In this document: piece after piece, positions 9,797 through 19,259 of the stretch
How positions within the stretch are numbered: position 1 is the first letter of the stretch
Layout: each line of letters starts with the position of its first letter
Source of the DNA: Nanobdellota archaeon
GTDB taxonomy: Archaea; Nanobdellota; Nanobdellia; Parvarchaeales; Parvarchaeaceae
Direction of reading: 5' to 3'
Assembly (NCBI GenBank): GCA_021799085.1
Contig: JAJZBD010000001.1
Location: forward strand, 1 to 64,000
DNA length: 64,000 bases
Position numbers and translations under genes: made by a program
The notes under the pieces: generated by a model
Told to the model about the DNA's origin: nothing
What the model saw: the letters and a program-made list of their open reading frames with translations, nothing else
The model's database searches: none

Positions 9797-10947
9797 TTAC
9801 CAAGAAAATTGTATTTGAACTTTCTTATCTTTGAAGTATTACCTTTACCCCAAACCATAAATCTCCTGCATTCAGTGTCGCTAAAACTTTTCAGCTTAGT
9901 AAAATCTCTTTTCTGAGAAAGACCTATTTCGGTACCATAATAAACAATTGAATTTTCCGCTTTTCCCAATTCTTTTACAACCAAATCGGTTTTACCTGGA
10001 ATTAACCAGCTTATCCTTTGCATATCATGGTTATCCGCAAAAATAAATCCGTTTTTTCTTCTTTTTTCCAGTAGATCAAACTTCATCCTTCTAATAGAGA
10101 GATTAGAAGAAAAATCTAAAGGAGTATTGAATAAGCCTTTAAAGATGTCCATAGCGAATTCCTCAGCATCGGTGGACTGAAATTCATCCCATGTTTTACC
10201 GGTATTTTCGCTAACTATCTTCAAAAGAGCATTTTTCTTTGTTTCATCTTCTAAAAACCACAGAGTATCTAGATATTTTGGATCTATTCCTGATAGCCAT
10301 ATCTCTGGTAGAAAAGAAAAATCTTTATCAACTTTTTTACATGCACTTGTAAAATCCCTCCAAAATTCCAGAGATGGACCGATCGCATGATCTAATCTAT
10401 ACCCATCTATTCCAAAGTTATTTATCCAGAAAAGCCCGGCTTCTATAAGATAGTTTACTACCTCTTCATTCCTAGTATTTAATTTTGGTAGCCCTTTAAA
10501 TCCCAAAAAGGACATATAATCATTTTTACTGTCAAAAACAAACCATTTCCTATAGCTGCTTTTTTTATTATTTAAGGCTGAAACAAAAAAAGGGTGTTTA
10601 TATGATACATGATTTGCAACAAAATCCAGTATAACTTTTAATCCTATTGAATGCGCCTTATTAACAAGTTTTTTGAATATTTCATTAGAGCCGAAATGCC
10701 TGTCAATGGAATAAAAATCCATTGTTGAGTAACCATGATAATCTGAAGCTGAGAATATCGGAGTTAGCCATATTGCATCAAAACCTAGATTTTTTATGTA
10801 TTCTAGCTTGCTTATAATGCCGTTAAGATTTCCGCCCATCCAAGTTTTAGAGGTTTTAAATGCAAGCTTTGCATCTTTCTGCACATTATTAGTTGAAAAC
10901 CGGTCTACAAATATTTGATAAACTTTCATACTTTTAATATTATACAA
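9793..10947 (-). CDS. Alpha-amylase family glycoside hydrolase (GH13)
   Basis: LGFDAIWLTPIFSASDYHGYSTMDF, LKVILDFVANHVSYKHPFF, GIDGYRLDHA, FIFADNHDMQRI conserved regions. Confidence 0.9.
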   Translation of the reverse strand: MYNIKSMKVYQIFVDRFSTNNVQKDAKLAFKTSKTWMGGNLNGIISKLEYIKNLGFDAIWLTPIFSASDYHGYSTMDFYSIDRHFGSNEIFKKLVNKAHSIGLKVILDFVANHVSYKHPFFVSALNNKKSSYRKWFVFDSKNDYMSFLGFKGLPKLNTRNEEVVNYLIEAGLFWINNFGIDGYRLDHAIGPSLEFWRDFTSACKKVDKDFSFLPEIWLSGIDPKYLDTLWFLEDETKKNALLKIVSENTGKTWDEFQSTDAEEFAMDIFKGLFNTPLDFSSNLSIRRMKFDLLEKRRKNGFIFADNHDMQRISWLIPGKTDLVVKELGKAENSIVYYGTEIGLSQKRDFTKLKSFSDTECRRFMVWGKGNTSKIRKFKYNFLGN

Positions 10948-11001
10948 ATTTCATAGATTTAAATAATAAAAAGATATATATTATTAAATGCAAGACAAAT
11001 T

Positions 11002-12078
11002 ATGGTAAGTGTAGCACTAAAAGGGATATACAAATCATTTAAAAGAAAGAAAAAGATTGTCGATGTTTTAAAAGGAGTTGACTTGGACATACCTGATGGA
11101 AAATTTACGGTTATTCTCGCTCCTTCGGGAGAAGGAAAAACTACACTTATAAGGATAATTGCAGGCTTAGAAAAACAAGATAAAGGGGATGTGTATATAG
11201 GAAACAAGGTCGTAAATGATACTCCTCCAAAAGATAGAAACCTTGCAATGGTTTTTCAGAATTATGCTATATATCCTTTTATGGACGTATTCAATAACAT
11301 AGCATTTCCACTGAAGATAATGCACATGAAAAAAGAGGATATTGAGAAAAAAGTAAAGGAAACTGCAAAAATGTTGCAAATAGACGAATTGCTTGATAGG
11401 AGACCTTCACAACTTTCAGGCGGACAAAGACAGAGAGTAGCAATTGCAAGGGCCCTTGTAAAAGGAGCAAACCTGCTTTTACTCGACGAGCCTCTTTCAA
11501 ACCTTGACGCACAGCTAAGGACCGTTGCAAGGGCAGAACTTAAAGAACTACAGAGAAGGTTGCATATAACTGTTGTATATGTAACTCATGATCAAGTAGA
11601 AGCAATGGTATTAGCAGACCAAGTAGCGGTCTTACACAATGGAAAAATAGAAGCGTTAGACAATCCAATGGTTCTTTATAGAAAACCTAAAGACACTTGG
11701 GTTGCAGGGTTTATAGGCAATCCTCCAATGAACTTAATCGATGGAGAACTTATTGATGAAAAAACATTTTCATTTGAAGGATATAAAATCAAGATACCCA
11801 CAGATATTTCAAAGAAACTTAAGATAAACAAAGGTAAAGCCACTTTGGGGATAAGGCCAGAAGACATAAAAGTGGGAGAAGGAAATGTAAAAGCCATTGT
11901 AAACCTTATTGAACCACTAGGATCACAGACGCTTTTGCGGGTTACAATTGGAAAAACTACTATCAATGTCATAATATTTCAAACGCATACTATAGAATTG
12001 AACAAGGAAATGTCATTAGACCTAGCAAGTGACAACTTAGCAATATTTGACAAAAACGGACAAAACGCTGAAAAGTAG
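11002..12078 (+). CDS. ABC transporter ATP-binding protein, MalK/UgpC type
   Basis: LAPSGEGKTTLIRIIAGLE, LSGGQRQRVAIARALVK, LLLDEPLSNLDAQLR; C-terminal TOBE-like region. Sugar-ABC context. Confidence 0.92.
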   Translation: MVSVALKGIYKSFKRKKKIVDVLKGVDLDIPDGKFTVILAPSGEGKTTLIRIIAGLEKQDKGDVYIGNKVVNDTPPKDRNLAMVFQNYAIYPFMDVFNNIAFPLKIMHMKKEDIEKKVKETAKMLQIDELLDRRPSQLSGGQRQRVAIARALVKGANLLLLDEPLSNLDAQLRTVARAELKELQRRLHITVVYVTHDQVEAMVLADQVAVLHNGKIEALDNPMVLYRKPKDTWVAGFIGNPPMNLIDGELIDEKTFSFEGYKIKIPTDISKKLKINKGKATLGIRPEDIKVGEGNVKAIVNLIEPLGSQTLLRVTIGKTTINVIIFQTHTIELNKEMSLDLASDNLAIFDKNGQNAEK

Positions 12079-12079
12079 A

Positions 12080-13873
12080 TTACTTATAATTCAATGCCGT
12101 AATGACATACATAGCGGATGACCATGTAAGTGGCGATGTAGTCTGCAGCGGATTGCCATGATTAGGATCTATGGCTTCTGGCAACAAGAAATTCTGAGAA
12201 TGCTGTATTGACCACTTCATCAAATTAAATGCTCCTGTATAATTCCCGTCTTTTTCATCGTAATAAGCTAAAAATAATGTTGTTATAATCCAAGGTGGCA
12301 TCGGCCCGGAGCTGTCGTGCAAGGATAATGTATAATGATAAGTATCTCCAGTAAATCTTGCTAGCCCACCTTCTATGTCTAATGAACTTATCATAGCCGT
12401 TACATCATTCTTTGCCTGAACGGAATTTAATGGAATTAAACCGAAGGCTATTGGCAAAATAGAAGATGAATCTGCAATCATTGTCGGAGTAAAAACCAAT
12501 TGGCCAGTCCCATTTATGTAAAGTTCTGAAGGAGTTACATATTCAGCATAAAAGCTACCATTATAAAAGTCGTTTTCTATCGTGTTATTGAGTATACCGG
12601 CAAAATAATTAATCTCGCTGCTATTTTTGTTAAAGGAATTAAAAAGCGCTGCAGAATCCTTCATTCCAATAAAATCCATTGCCTGCGTCCAGAAATTATA
12701 AGCCAGTACATCCTCCCATATGCTTAGGTCCTGCGGCAGTATCTTGCTTTTGTTTATGTTTGATTCTTCCCATTGCAATGACCTGTTTATCGCTGGCAGG
12801 AACTGCATTATTAAGGTAGAATTGTGTGTTAGGTTATAAAGCGATGAAACGCCAATCTGGAAAAGGCCGATGCTGTCGTATTCAGGTATTCCGTAAGAAG
12901 TATCGGGAGCAGAAGTCCAGAAATTATACCTAGTATACCAAGTACCATCGGTTTGTTGCATACTGTCCATCCAACTCCAGTATTTTTCAGCAGAGTTTAT
13001 ATGACCCGCATCCTGTAAAGACATAGCTGCAAATGAGCCGTCCCTCACCCAGGCATAAAGATATATTGGGGAAGGGGAAGCTGCAAACTCCCCGGTTATT
13101 GGATTTTGATTGTCTTTTATAAGAAGTAAAGAAGTATAATATTGTGTAAGAAAGCTACCATTAAGACTTATATTATTAGATCTATCAAGCCATTTCTTTA
13201 TGTATGCACTATTTGAAACAATTAGACTTGAAACATTTATTTTGTTTACTGGCGAAAAAGAAATGATGAGATACATATCTCCTTTGTTATTTATAGTTAT
13301 GCTAGTGTAATTTACGTTTGCCGACACGTTAAATACAGAATGAGGAGAGTAAATATAAAGTTTAGGATTGTTTCCTACTATGACAGTGTTATTCTCAATA
13401 GAATATGCATTTTTCCCTTTTAATTGAAAGAGGAATGAGTCTTGGCTGGTTGAATTCTGCTCTATAATTATGGAATTAGATTCAAATGGTGTAGAAATTA
13501 AATCCGTTGAATTACTCCTAGTTAATATTATTTCATTATTTAAGTTAAGAGTGACCTTCTTTGTACTACCGCCAAGAAAATACAACTGATCATTTAAAAG
13601 ACCGAATTTGCCAGCCATAATATCACTTATAAATGGCTGACCATACAGACCTATTTCGCTGTTGTTTATCCCAGTATAAACAAAAATGGAGTTGTTTACC
13701 CAATTGCTTAAAAGTAGAGAAGATACAAAACTATTATAAGTGTTTATATTATGGCCTATTAAATTTTCGGGTTTCTGTGTAAAAAGGATAGCTAGTGCAA
13801 CAACCACTACAATTAAAATAGCCGAAAGAATGAAATAATAATATCTTTTCCCAAATCTTTCTTTTTTTACCAT
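12080..13873 (-). CDS. Membrane-anchored extracellular glucoamylase-like GH15 protein
   Basis: N-terminal TM; SPSPIYLYAWVRDGSFAAMSLQDAG ... QQTDGTWYTRYNFWT; C-terminal HGNPLQTTSPLTWSSAMYV. Confidence 0.82.
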   Translation of the reverse strand: MVKKERFGKRYYYFILSAILIVVVVALAILFTQKPENLIGHNINTYNSFVSSLLLSNWVNNSIFVYTGINNSEIGLYGQPFISDIMAGKFGLLNDQLYFLGGSTKKVTLNLNNEIILTRSNSTDLISTPFESNSIIIEQNSTSQDSFLFQLKGKNAYSIENNTVIVGNNPKLYIYSPHSVFNVSANVNYTSITINNKGDMYLIISFSPVNKINVSSLIVSNSAYIKKWLDRSNNISLNGSFLTQYYTSLLLIKDNQNPITGEFAASPSPIYLYAWVRDGSFAAMSLQDAGHINSAEKYWSWMDSMQQTDGTWYTRYNFWTSAPDTSYGIPEYDSIGLFQIGVSSLYNLTHNSTLIMQFLPAINRSLQWEESNINKSKILPQDLSIWEDVLAYNFWTQAMDFIGMKDSAALFNSFNKNSSEINYFAGILNNTIENDFYNGSFYAEYVTPSELYINGTGQLVFTPTMIADSSSILPIAFGLIPLNSVQAKNDVTAMISSLDIEGGLARFTGDTYHYTLSLHDSSGPMPPWIITTLFLAYYDEKDGNYTGAFNLMKWSIQHSQNFLLPEAIDPNHGNPLQTTSPLTWSSAMYVITALNYK

Positions 13874-14743
13874 TTATTTTGTACCGCTCATTGTATACAT
13901 CTGCGTAAGATATTTCTGGAATATTATGTAAAACGCCAAAATTGGCAGACCCATAAGCAAAGAAAAGGCTGAAAAGACATTTAGATTGACTGCCCCTACC
14001 GCAGAAGTTCCACCTAACGCCGAAACATGATAAAGACCTAGCATTAAAGTATAAAGAGAACCTTTACTGACAAATACATTAATAACTGCATAATCGGTAT
14101 AAGCCCCTATAAAAGCCAAAAGAGCTATAAAAACTATAACCGGCCTTGCTATCCTGAAAAGAATTGTAAAGAACGCCTTGAATCTGCTTTGACCATCAAT
14201 CATAGCAGCTTCTTCATATTCTTTTGGTATGCTATCTATAAAAATCTTAGACATATACGCACCGAATATTGCAGTACCGCTTGCGTATATCGCAATAAGC
14301 CCCAAATAATTATTCGTAAGCCCTAATGTCGAAAAACTTAAGAATAGAGGAATAACTATAGAAGTAAAAGGAAAAAACGTTAAGATATAAAGAAAGACAA
14401 TGAGAGATTTCTTACCTGCAATGTTAAGCCTTGCAAGAGCCACCCCCGATATAAATGCTACCGTTACTGCCACTGCCAATGTTCCAACTGAAAGTATCAG
14501 ACTATTTCTTAGCCACATTATAAATTGACTATGAAACACATATTGATAAGCCGAAAATGTAAAGTTTGATAAACTAGGGATTAAATCGCTTACAGTTAAA
14601 TCAGCTATTGATGAAAGCTTACTAAATGAAGTTAATACAATGTAATAAAGCGGGAAAATAGCAAATAAAATGACTATGCCTATAATTATATAAGAAATAG
14701 TCCAACGCAATATGTCAAAAACCTTGTATTTGTTTATGTTCAT
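13874..14743 (-). CDS. Sugar ABC transporter permease, MalG-like
   Basis: 6-TM permease with EYEEAAMIDGQSRFKAFFTILFRIARPVI EAA loop. Confidence 0.9.
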   Translation of the reverse strand: MNINKYKVFDILRWTISYIIIGIVILFAIFPLYYIVLTSFSKLSSIADLTVSDLIPSLSNFTFSAYQYVFHSQFIMWLRNSLILSVGTLAVAVTVAFISGVALARLNIAGKKSLIVFLYILTFFPFTSIVIPLFLSFSTLGLTNNYLGLIAIYASGTAIFGAYMSKIFIDSIPKEYEEAAMIDGQSRFKAFFTILFRIARPVIVFIALLAFIGAYTDYAVINVFVSKGSLYTLMLGLYHVSALGGTSAVGAVNLNVFSAFSLLMGLPILAFYIIFQKYLTQMYTMSGTK

Positions 14744-14750
14744 AATTACC

Positions 14751-15659
14751 TCATGTCAACATATCCAAAACCTTCGTATACTTTAACATGAACACCGCCA
14801 TTACTGCAAGTATTATAATTGAAACTACGGAGAAAGCAGAACCTAAGGCATAGTTATAGAAATCAAATGCTTGGTTGTATGCATATACTGTCAAAGAATA
14901 AGTACTAGTTCCTGGTCCGCCCCCTGTCAATATGTATATTGGATAGAAGTTATTCCATGTAAATATAAAACCGCTTATTGCAGCAAATGCTATTGCTCCT
15001 TTTATTGCCGGCCAGGTAACTTTACTAAATCTTTGAAAAGTATTTGCTCCATCTACTTTCGCTGCCTCATGAAATTCATCTGGTATGCTTTGCATAGATG
15101 AAAGGAAAAAAGTGGTATAATAAGAAAAAGAAAGCCAGAGATTTGTAATTATCAATGCTATCCATGCAGGTACCGTTTCAAATAACCAGTTTATCTGATG
15201 AATGCCCACTAAAGCAAGTAACTGATTTATTATACCAAAATGAGTGTTCCACATATCTGCCCATATCAATAGAGAGATAAATGCAGGAAAAGCCCAGGGT
15301 AACAGTATAAGTGTAAACAAAGGGCCTCTTCCCTTGAATCCCTTCTGATTAAGTATATTTGCAACTAACAAGCCTAAAAGAACCATTGGAACTAAACTAC
15401 CTACTGTCCAAATTAATGTCTGCAGTATTATTGGATAGATCAAACCACTTTTAAACAAAAGCGCATAATTAGTAAAGCCTACAACAGTTGCATCAAAAAA
15501 ATGTGTCAAACTAAAATTTGTAAAGGAGATATAAACGCCATAAGCTATTGGATATAAAAAGACGAAAAGTATCAATGCAATTATTGGTAGAAGGTATAAA
15601 TAATTTATTGATTGCAAACCAAGTTTTCTTAAAAACTTGTTTTTTATTTCTATTTGCAT
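14751..15659 (-). CDS. Sugar ABC transporter permease, MalF-like
   Basis: EFHEAAKVDGANTFQRFSKVTWPAIKGAI EAA loop. Confidence 0.9.
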   Translation of the reverse strand: MQIEIKNKFLRKLGLQSINYLYLLPIIALILFVFLYPIAYGVYISFTNFSLTHFFDATVVGFTNYALLFKSGLIYPIILQTLIWTVGSLVPMVLLGLLVANILNQKGFKGRGPLFTLILLPWAFPAFISLLIWADMWNTHFGIINQLLALVGIHQINWLFETVPAWIALIITNLWLSFSYYTTFFLSSMQSIPDEFHEAAKVDGANTFQRFSKVTWPAIKGAIAFAAISGFIFTWNNFYPIYILTGGGPGTSTYSLTVYAYNQAFDFYNYALGSAFSVVSIIILAVMAVFMLKYTKVLDMLT

Positions 15660-15831
15660 GAAATTAATAAATTTTTATTGAATTTATACTTTTATCTTCC
15701 GACATAGCAGTTTTGATTGTATACAATAAAATTACTTAACAGAAACTATTAAAAAATTATTTAGAGCTTTATTTATTCAATAAAAATAAAAAAGAACTGA
15801 AGCAACCTTTGCTATTATGAAATGTCGTTAT

Positions 15832-17397
15832 TTAGTGTTTATTCTTCTTTTTCATTGAAAGCCACAATCCTAAAACGACAACCACTATTACTACAATTAT
15901 AATGCCTATGTAAACGAGGTCATTCGTACTTGCGGGTTTTGATGGACTAACAGTAGTGGTAGGCGTTAAGCTAGTAGTACAAACGCCTAAAACATTCGTT
16001 GTATTACTAGATATAAATGCTTGAAGACAAGCAGCAACATCAGGAGCAGTTATTGTTCTATTGGTATAGTATAATCCCAATTCTGTATGTGCATCTGCGA
16101 CGCCGCTATACCAGTAATTCATCTGTGGAGTACTAGGTGTTGGTGAAGTATGGCCATTCTCTTGTTCAAGTATTCCTTTCTCTATAGGACTAAACTGTGT
16201 AGCTGTCATATTTTCAGCGACTGCAAATGCTGGATCCAATGTACCGGCATTCGCTTTTGCAATTAAACTGTTTAAAGCTGCACTATCGGAAGGCAGATCG
16301 CCTGTACCATTATACATTAAAAGTTCCGCTTCCGGTGAAGCTAAGAACTGCGCGAATATAACTGAAGCATTTAACTGAGCAGGTGTCGCGCCACTCGCTG
16401 CGGGTGATGCAACTGCTATACCCTCTGAACCTATTAAAGGTGCAAAGTATAAACCTGTTGATGAAACCTGTGGAAGAGGAGCTGTACCAAGATTACTACC
16501 TAAAGTCTTAACATAAGCTGTTAAATCCCAAGGACCATCAAATATAACGGCTGCTTTTCCGGACTCAAATAATGCTCCTTCTAAACCGGTGGCCCCCGTT
16601 ACTCCGCTACCTGAGCCCAAAGGTGCATTTATGTGATCAATGTAAGTTAAATTGTACCAAAATTCCAGTGCATTTACCATTGCAGAATTATTAAGTGTAA
16701 CTGCCCCAGTTGTTTTGTTAGCAAATATATAGGTGCCGAAGCCAGGTAGCCAAGCGGCAAATCTATAACCATAATCTGAACCTATCCCATAAGCTATACC
16801 CCAAACACCCGTTTTATTTATAGCTTCTAGCTGTGCAATTAAAGCATTTGTGTTGTTAGCTATTCCGTTAGGGAAAAACTTCTTATTATAGTACATTAAT
16901 ATTGAATTTTCATTTACTGGTAAACCGAACATTGCATTTCCAGAACTTTCTGCTGCAATTGTACCGCTGGTAAACTGATTAAAGTAAGAGGCATTTGAAA
17001 TATAGTCTTTAAGATTGACTATAAAACCTCCTGCATAAAGCAAACCTTCATCATTACTAGAGTCGTAGTATACATTTGGAGCTTTATGAGAAGCGGAATC
17101 TGTCTCAAAATTAGCCGTAGATAAAGTTACATTTGTAACTTCAACATGAATATTAGGGTACTCTTTTTCAAACATTGGTAAAAGTTGATTATAGAAAACT
17201 GCTGATTCTGCTGGATCATACGCCTCCCAATAAGTTATCGTTACTGGAGTAACTGTTAACGGAGCTGCTGTGCTAATAGCTACTGTATTAGTTGGAGTAA
17301 CTTTTACAGAAGAAGAATGAGAAGTCGCAGCTACTACTGCAATAATTATAACAACTACAACGACGGCCATTATAACACCGATCATTGAGTTTTTCAT
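15832..17397 (-). CDS. Sugar ABC transporter substrate-binding protein (MalE-like), TM at both ends
   Basis: ITYWEAYDPAESAVFYNQLLPMFEKEYPNIHVEVTN; LFESGKAAVIFDGPWDLTAY; C-terminal LVYIGIIIVVIVVVVLGLWLSMKKKNKH anchor. Confidence 0.88.
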   Translation of the reverse strand: MKNSMIGVIMAVVVVVIIIAVVAATSHSSSVKVTPTNTVAISTAAPLTVTPVTITYWEAYDPAESAVFYNQLLPMFEKEYPNIHVEVTNVTLSTANFETDSASHKAPNVYYDSSNDEGLLYAGGFIVNLKDYISNASYFNQFTSGTIAAESSGNAMFGLPVNENSILMYYNKKFFPNGIANNTNALIAQLEAINKTGVWGIAYGIGSDYGYRFAAWLPGFGTYIFANKTTGAVTLNNSAMVNALEFWYNLTYIDHINAPLGSGSGVTGATGLEGALFESGKAAVIFDGPWDLTAYVKTLGSNLGTAPLPQVSSTGLYFAPLIGSEGIAVASPAASGATPAQLNASVIFAQFLASPEAELLMYNGTGDLPSDSAALNSLIAKANAGTLDPAFAVAENMTATQFSPIEKGILEQENGHTSPTPSTPQMNYWYSGVADAHTELGLYYTNRTITAPDVAACLQAFISSNTTNVLGVCTTSLTPTTTVSPSKPASTNDLVYIGIIIVVIVVVVLGLWLSMKKKNKH

Positions 17398-17480
17398 ACT
17401 TATTTAGTAAAATTTTTAGTATTTAAAGCTTTCCATTGATATAAAATAATTATATATATTGTAAATATTTAGAATAATGC

Positions 17481-19259
17481 ATGGAGATACAACAATATAC
17501 AAATAAGAATATACATAAAATAAAAATAAACTCCTACGAACCTACTATAAATTTCAATTTCAAAGAAAAAAGAACAAAAAAAATTAAAACAAATAAAATA
17601 AAAATAGATAAGCAGGAAATAAAAATAAAAGAGACTTCTGAGGGATTTGAAATAAGCAAACCACTTGATATAAATGAGCATATTCTTGGCCTAGGAGAAA
17701 AGGCATTTGAATTGGATAGAAGAAGAACTAAATTAACAATGTGGAATACTGATTCGTATGCATACCAGCAGTATACTGATCCTTTGTACGTATCTATTCC
17801 ATTTTTTATTGACCTAACAAAGAATAGCAAGCTTGGTATATTTGTAAACTACACTGGAAAATTAATTTTTGACATCGGAATAGAAAAATACGATGAAATA
17901 AGAATAAAGGTACCAAATAATTCCATTGAATTATTTATCATAACAGGTAATAATATAAAAGAAATAATAAGGGATTTTGTTAAGTTAACTGGCTTGCCAT
18001 TTAAAATGCCTGATTGGGCATTGGGCCATTCAATATCTAGATACAGTTATTTTCCACAGGAAAAAGTCTTAGAAGTTTTAAGGGAATATAAAAAATACAC
18101 GAAGGTTGACACGCTATACCTAGATATAGACTACATGAATAAAAACAGGATATTTGAATGGAATAAAAACTATTTTCCAAATCCAAAAAAGATGATTAAT
18201 GAAATACACAAACTTGGAACGAAGGTGGTTACAATAATTGATCCTGCTGTTATCGCCGATCAAAATGACGGTGTATTTCTTAGTGGGATGGGAAAGTACT
18301 GTGAAACTGAAAACGGCGAAATCTACACTGCCGATATGTGGGCAGGTAAATCCGTATTTCCAGATTTTTTAAACAAAGAAACGAGAAAATGGTGGACAGA
18401 TAACATAAAGAAATGGGTAAAAACCTACAATATAGACGGCATCTGGCTGGATATGAACGAACCTGCAGCATTTACACCAACAAAAACCCTTGATAACAAT
18501 GTTTTACATACTGACGGCAAAAAAACCGTAAGACACAGTGAACTTCACAATGCCTATTCTTATTTCGAGGCGCTGTCAACCTATGACGCAATTAAAGATG
18601 GATTTATTCTTTCAAGGGCCGGATATGCAGGAATACAGAAATATGCTGCTGTATGGACAGGTGATTCTGTTTCATCTTGGGAAGACATGAAAATACAGAT
18701 ACCTTTACTGTTAAGTTTGAGCATTTCCGGGGTACCTTATGTTGGCTGCGATATTGGTGGATTCGTAGGCAGGAGTGATCATGAGTTATTGGCAAGATAT
18801 TATCAAATGGCCGCTTTCTTCCCTATCTTTAGAAATCACAAAAACAAAGATGGGAATGACCAGGAGATATACGATATAGAGGAAGAACAGAGAGAAAAAA
18901 TAAAAAAGGCAATAGACACACGGTACTTGTTTATGGATTACATAAAGGAGCTTGCAGGCAATGCCCATAAAAACGGTGATCCAATTATAAGGCCATTGGT
19001 TTATGAATTTGAATCAGATGAAAATGCCTATAACGTAAATGACGAATATATGGTGGGAGAACACATATTATACGCCCCCATACTGGAAAAAGAAAAGGAC
19101 AGCAGAGAAGTTTACCTCCCCAATGACAAATGGCTTGAATTTAACAGTAATATTGAATTCCAAGGCCCTTGCTATGTTAAATCTACAAGTGATATGCCGA
19201 TTTTTATAAGAAAGGGCACGAATATAAAATTAACAGATAAGAGAGTTATAAAATATTAA
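17481..19259 (+). CDS. Alpha-glucosidase family protein (GH31)
   Basis: VDTLYLDIDYM, NIDGIWLDMNEPAAFTPTKT, YAAVWTGDSVSSWEDM, PYVGCDIGGFVG signatures. Confidence 0.93.
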   Translation: MEIQQYTNKNIHKIKINSYEPTINFNFKEKRTKKIKTNKIKIDKQEIKIKETSEGFEISKPLDINEHILGLGEKAFELDRRRTKLTMWNTDSYAYQQYTDPLYVSIPFFIDLTKNSKLGIFVNYTGKLIFDIGIEKYDEIRIKVPNNSIELFIITGNNIKEIIRDFVKLTGLPFKMPDWALGHSISRYSYFPQEKVLEVLREYKKYTKVDTLYLDIDYMNKNRIFEWNKNYFPNPKKMINEIHKLGTKVVTIIDPAVIADQNDGVFLSGMGKYCETENGEIYTADMWAGKSVFPDFLNKETRKWWTDNIKKWVKTYNIDGIWLDMNEPAAFTPTKTLDNNVLHTDGKKTVRHSELHNAYSYFEALSTYDAIKDGFILSRAGYAGIQKYAAVWTGDSVSSWEDMKIQIPLLLSLSISGVPYVGCDIGGFVGRSDHELLARYYQMAAFFPIFRNHKNKDGNDQEIYDIEEEQREKIKKAIDTRYLFMDYIKELAGNAHKNGDPIIRPLVYEFESDENAYNVNDEYMVGEHILYAPILEKEKDSREVYLPNDKWLEFNSNIEFQGPCYVKSTSDMPIFIRKGTNIKLTDKRVIKY

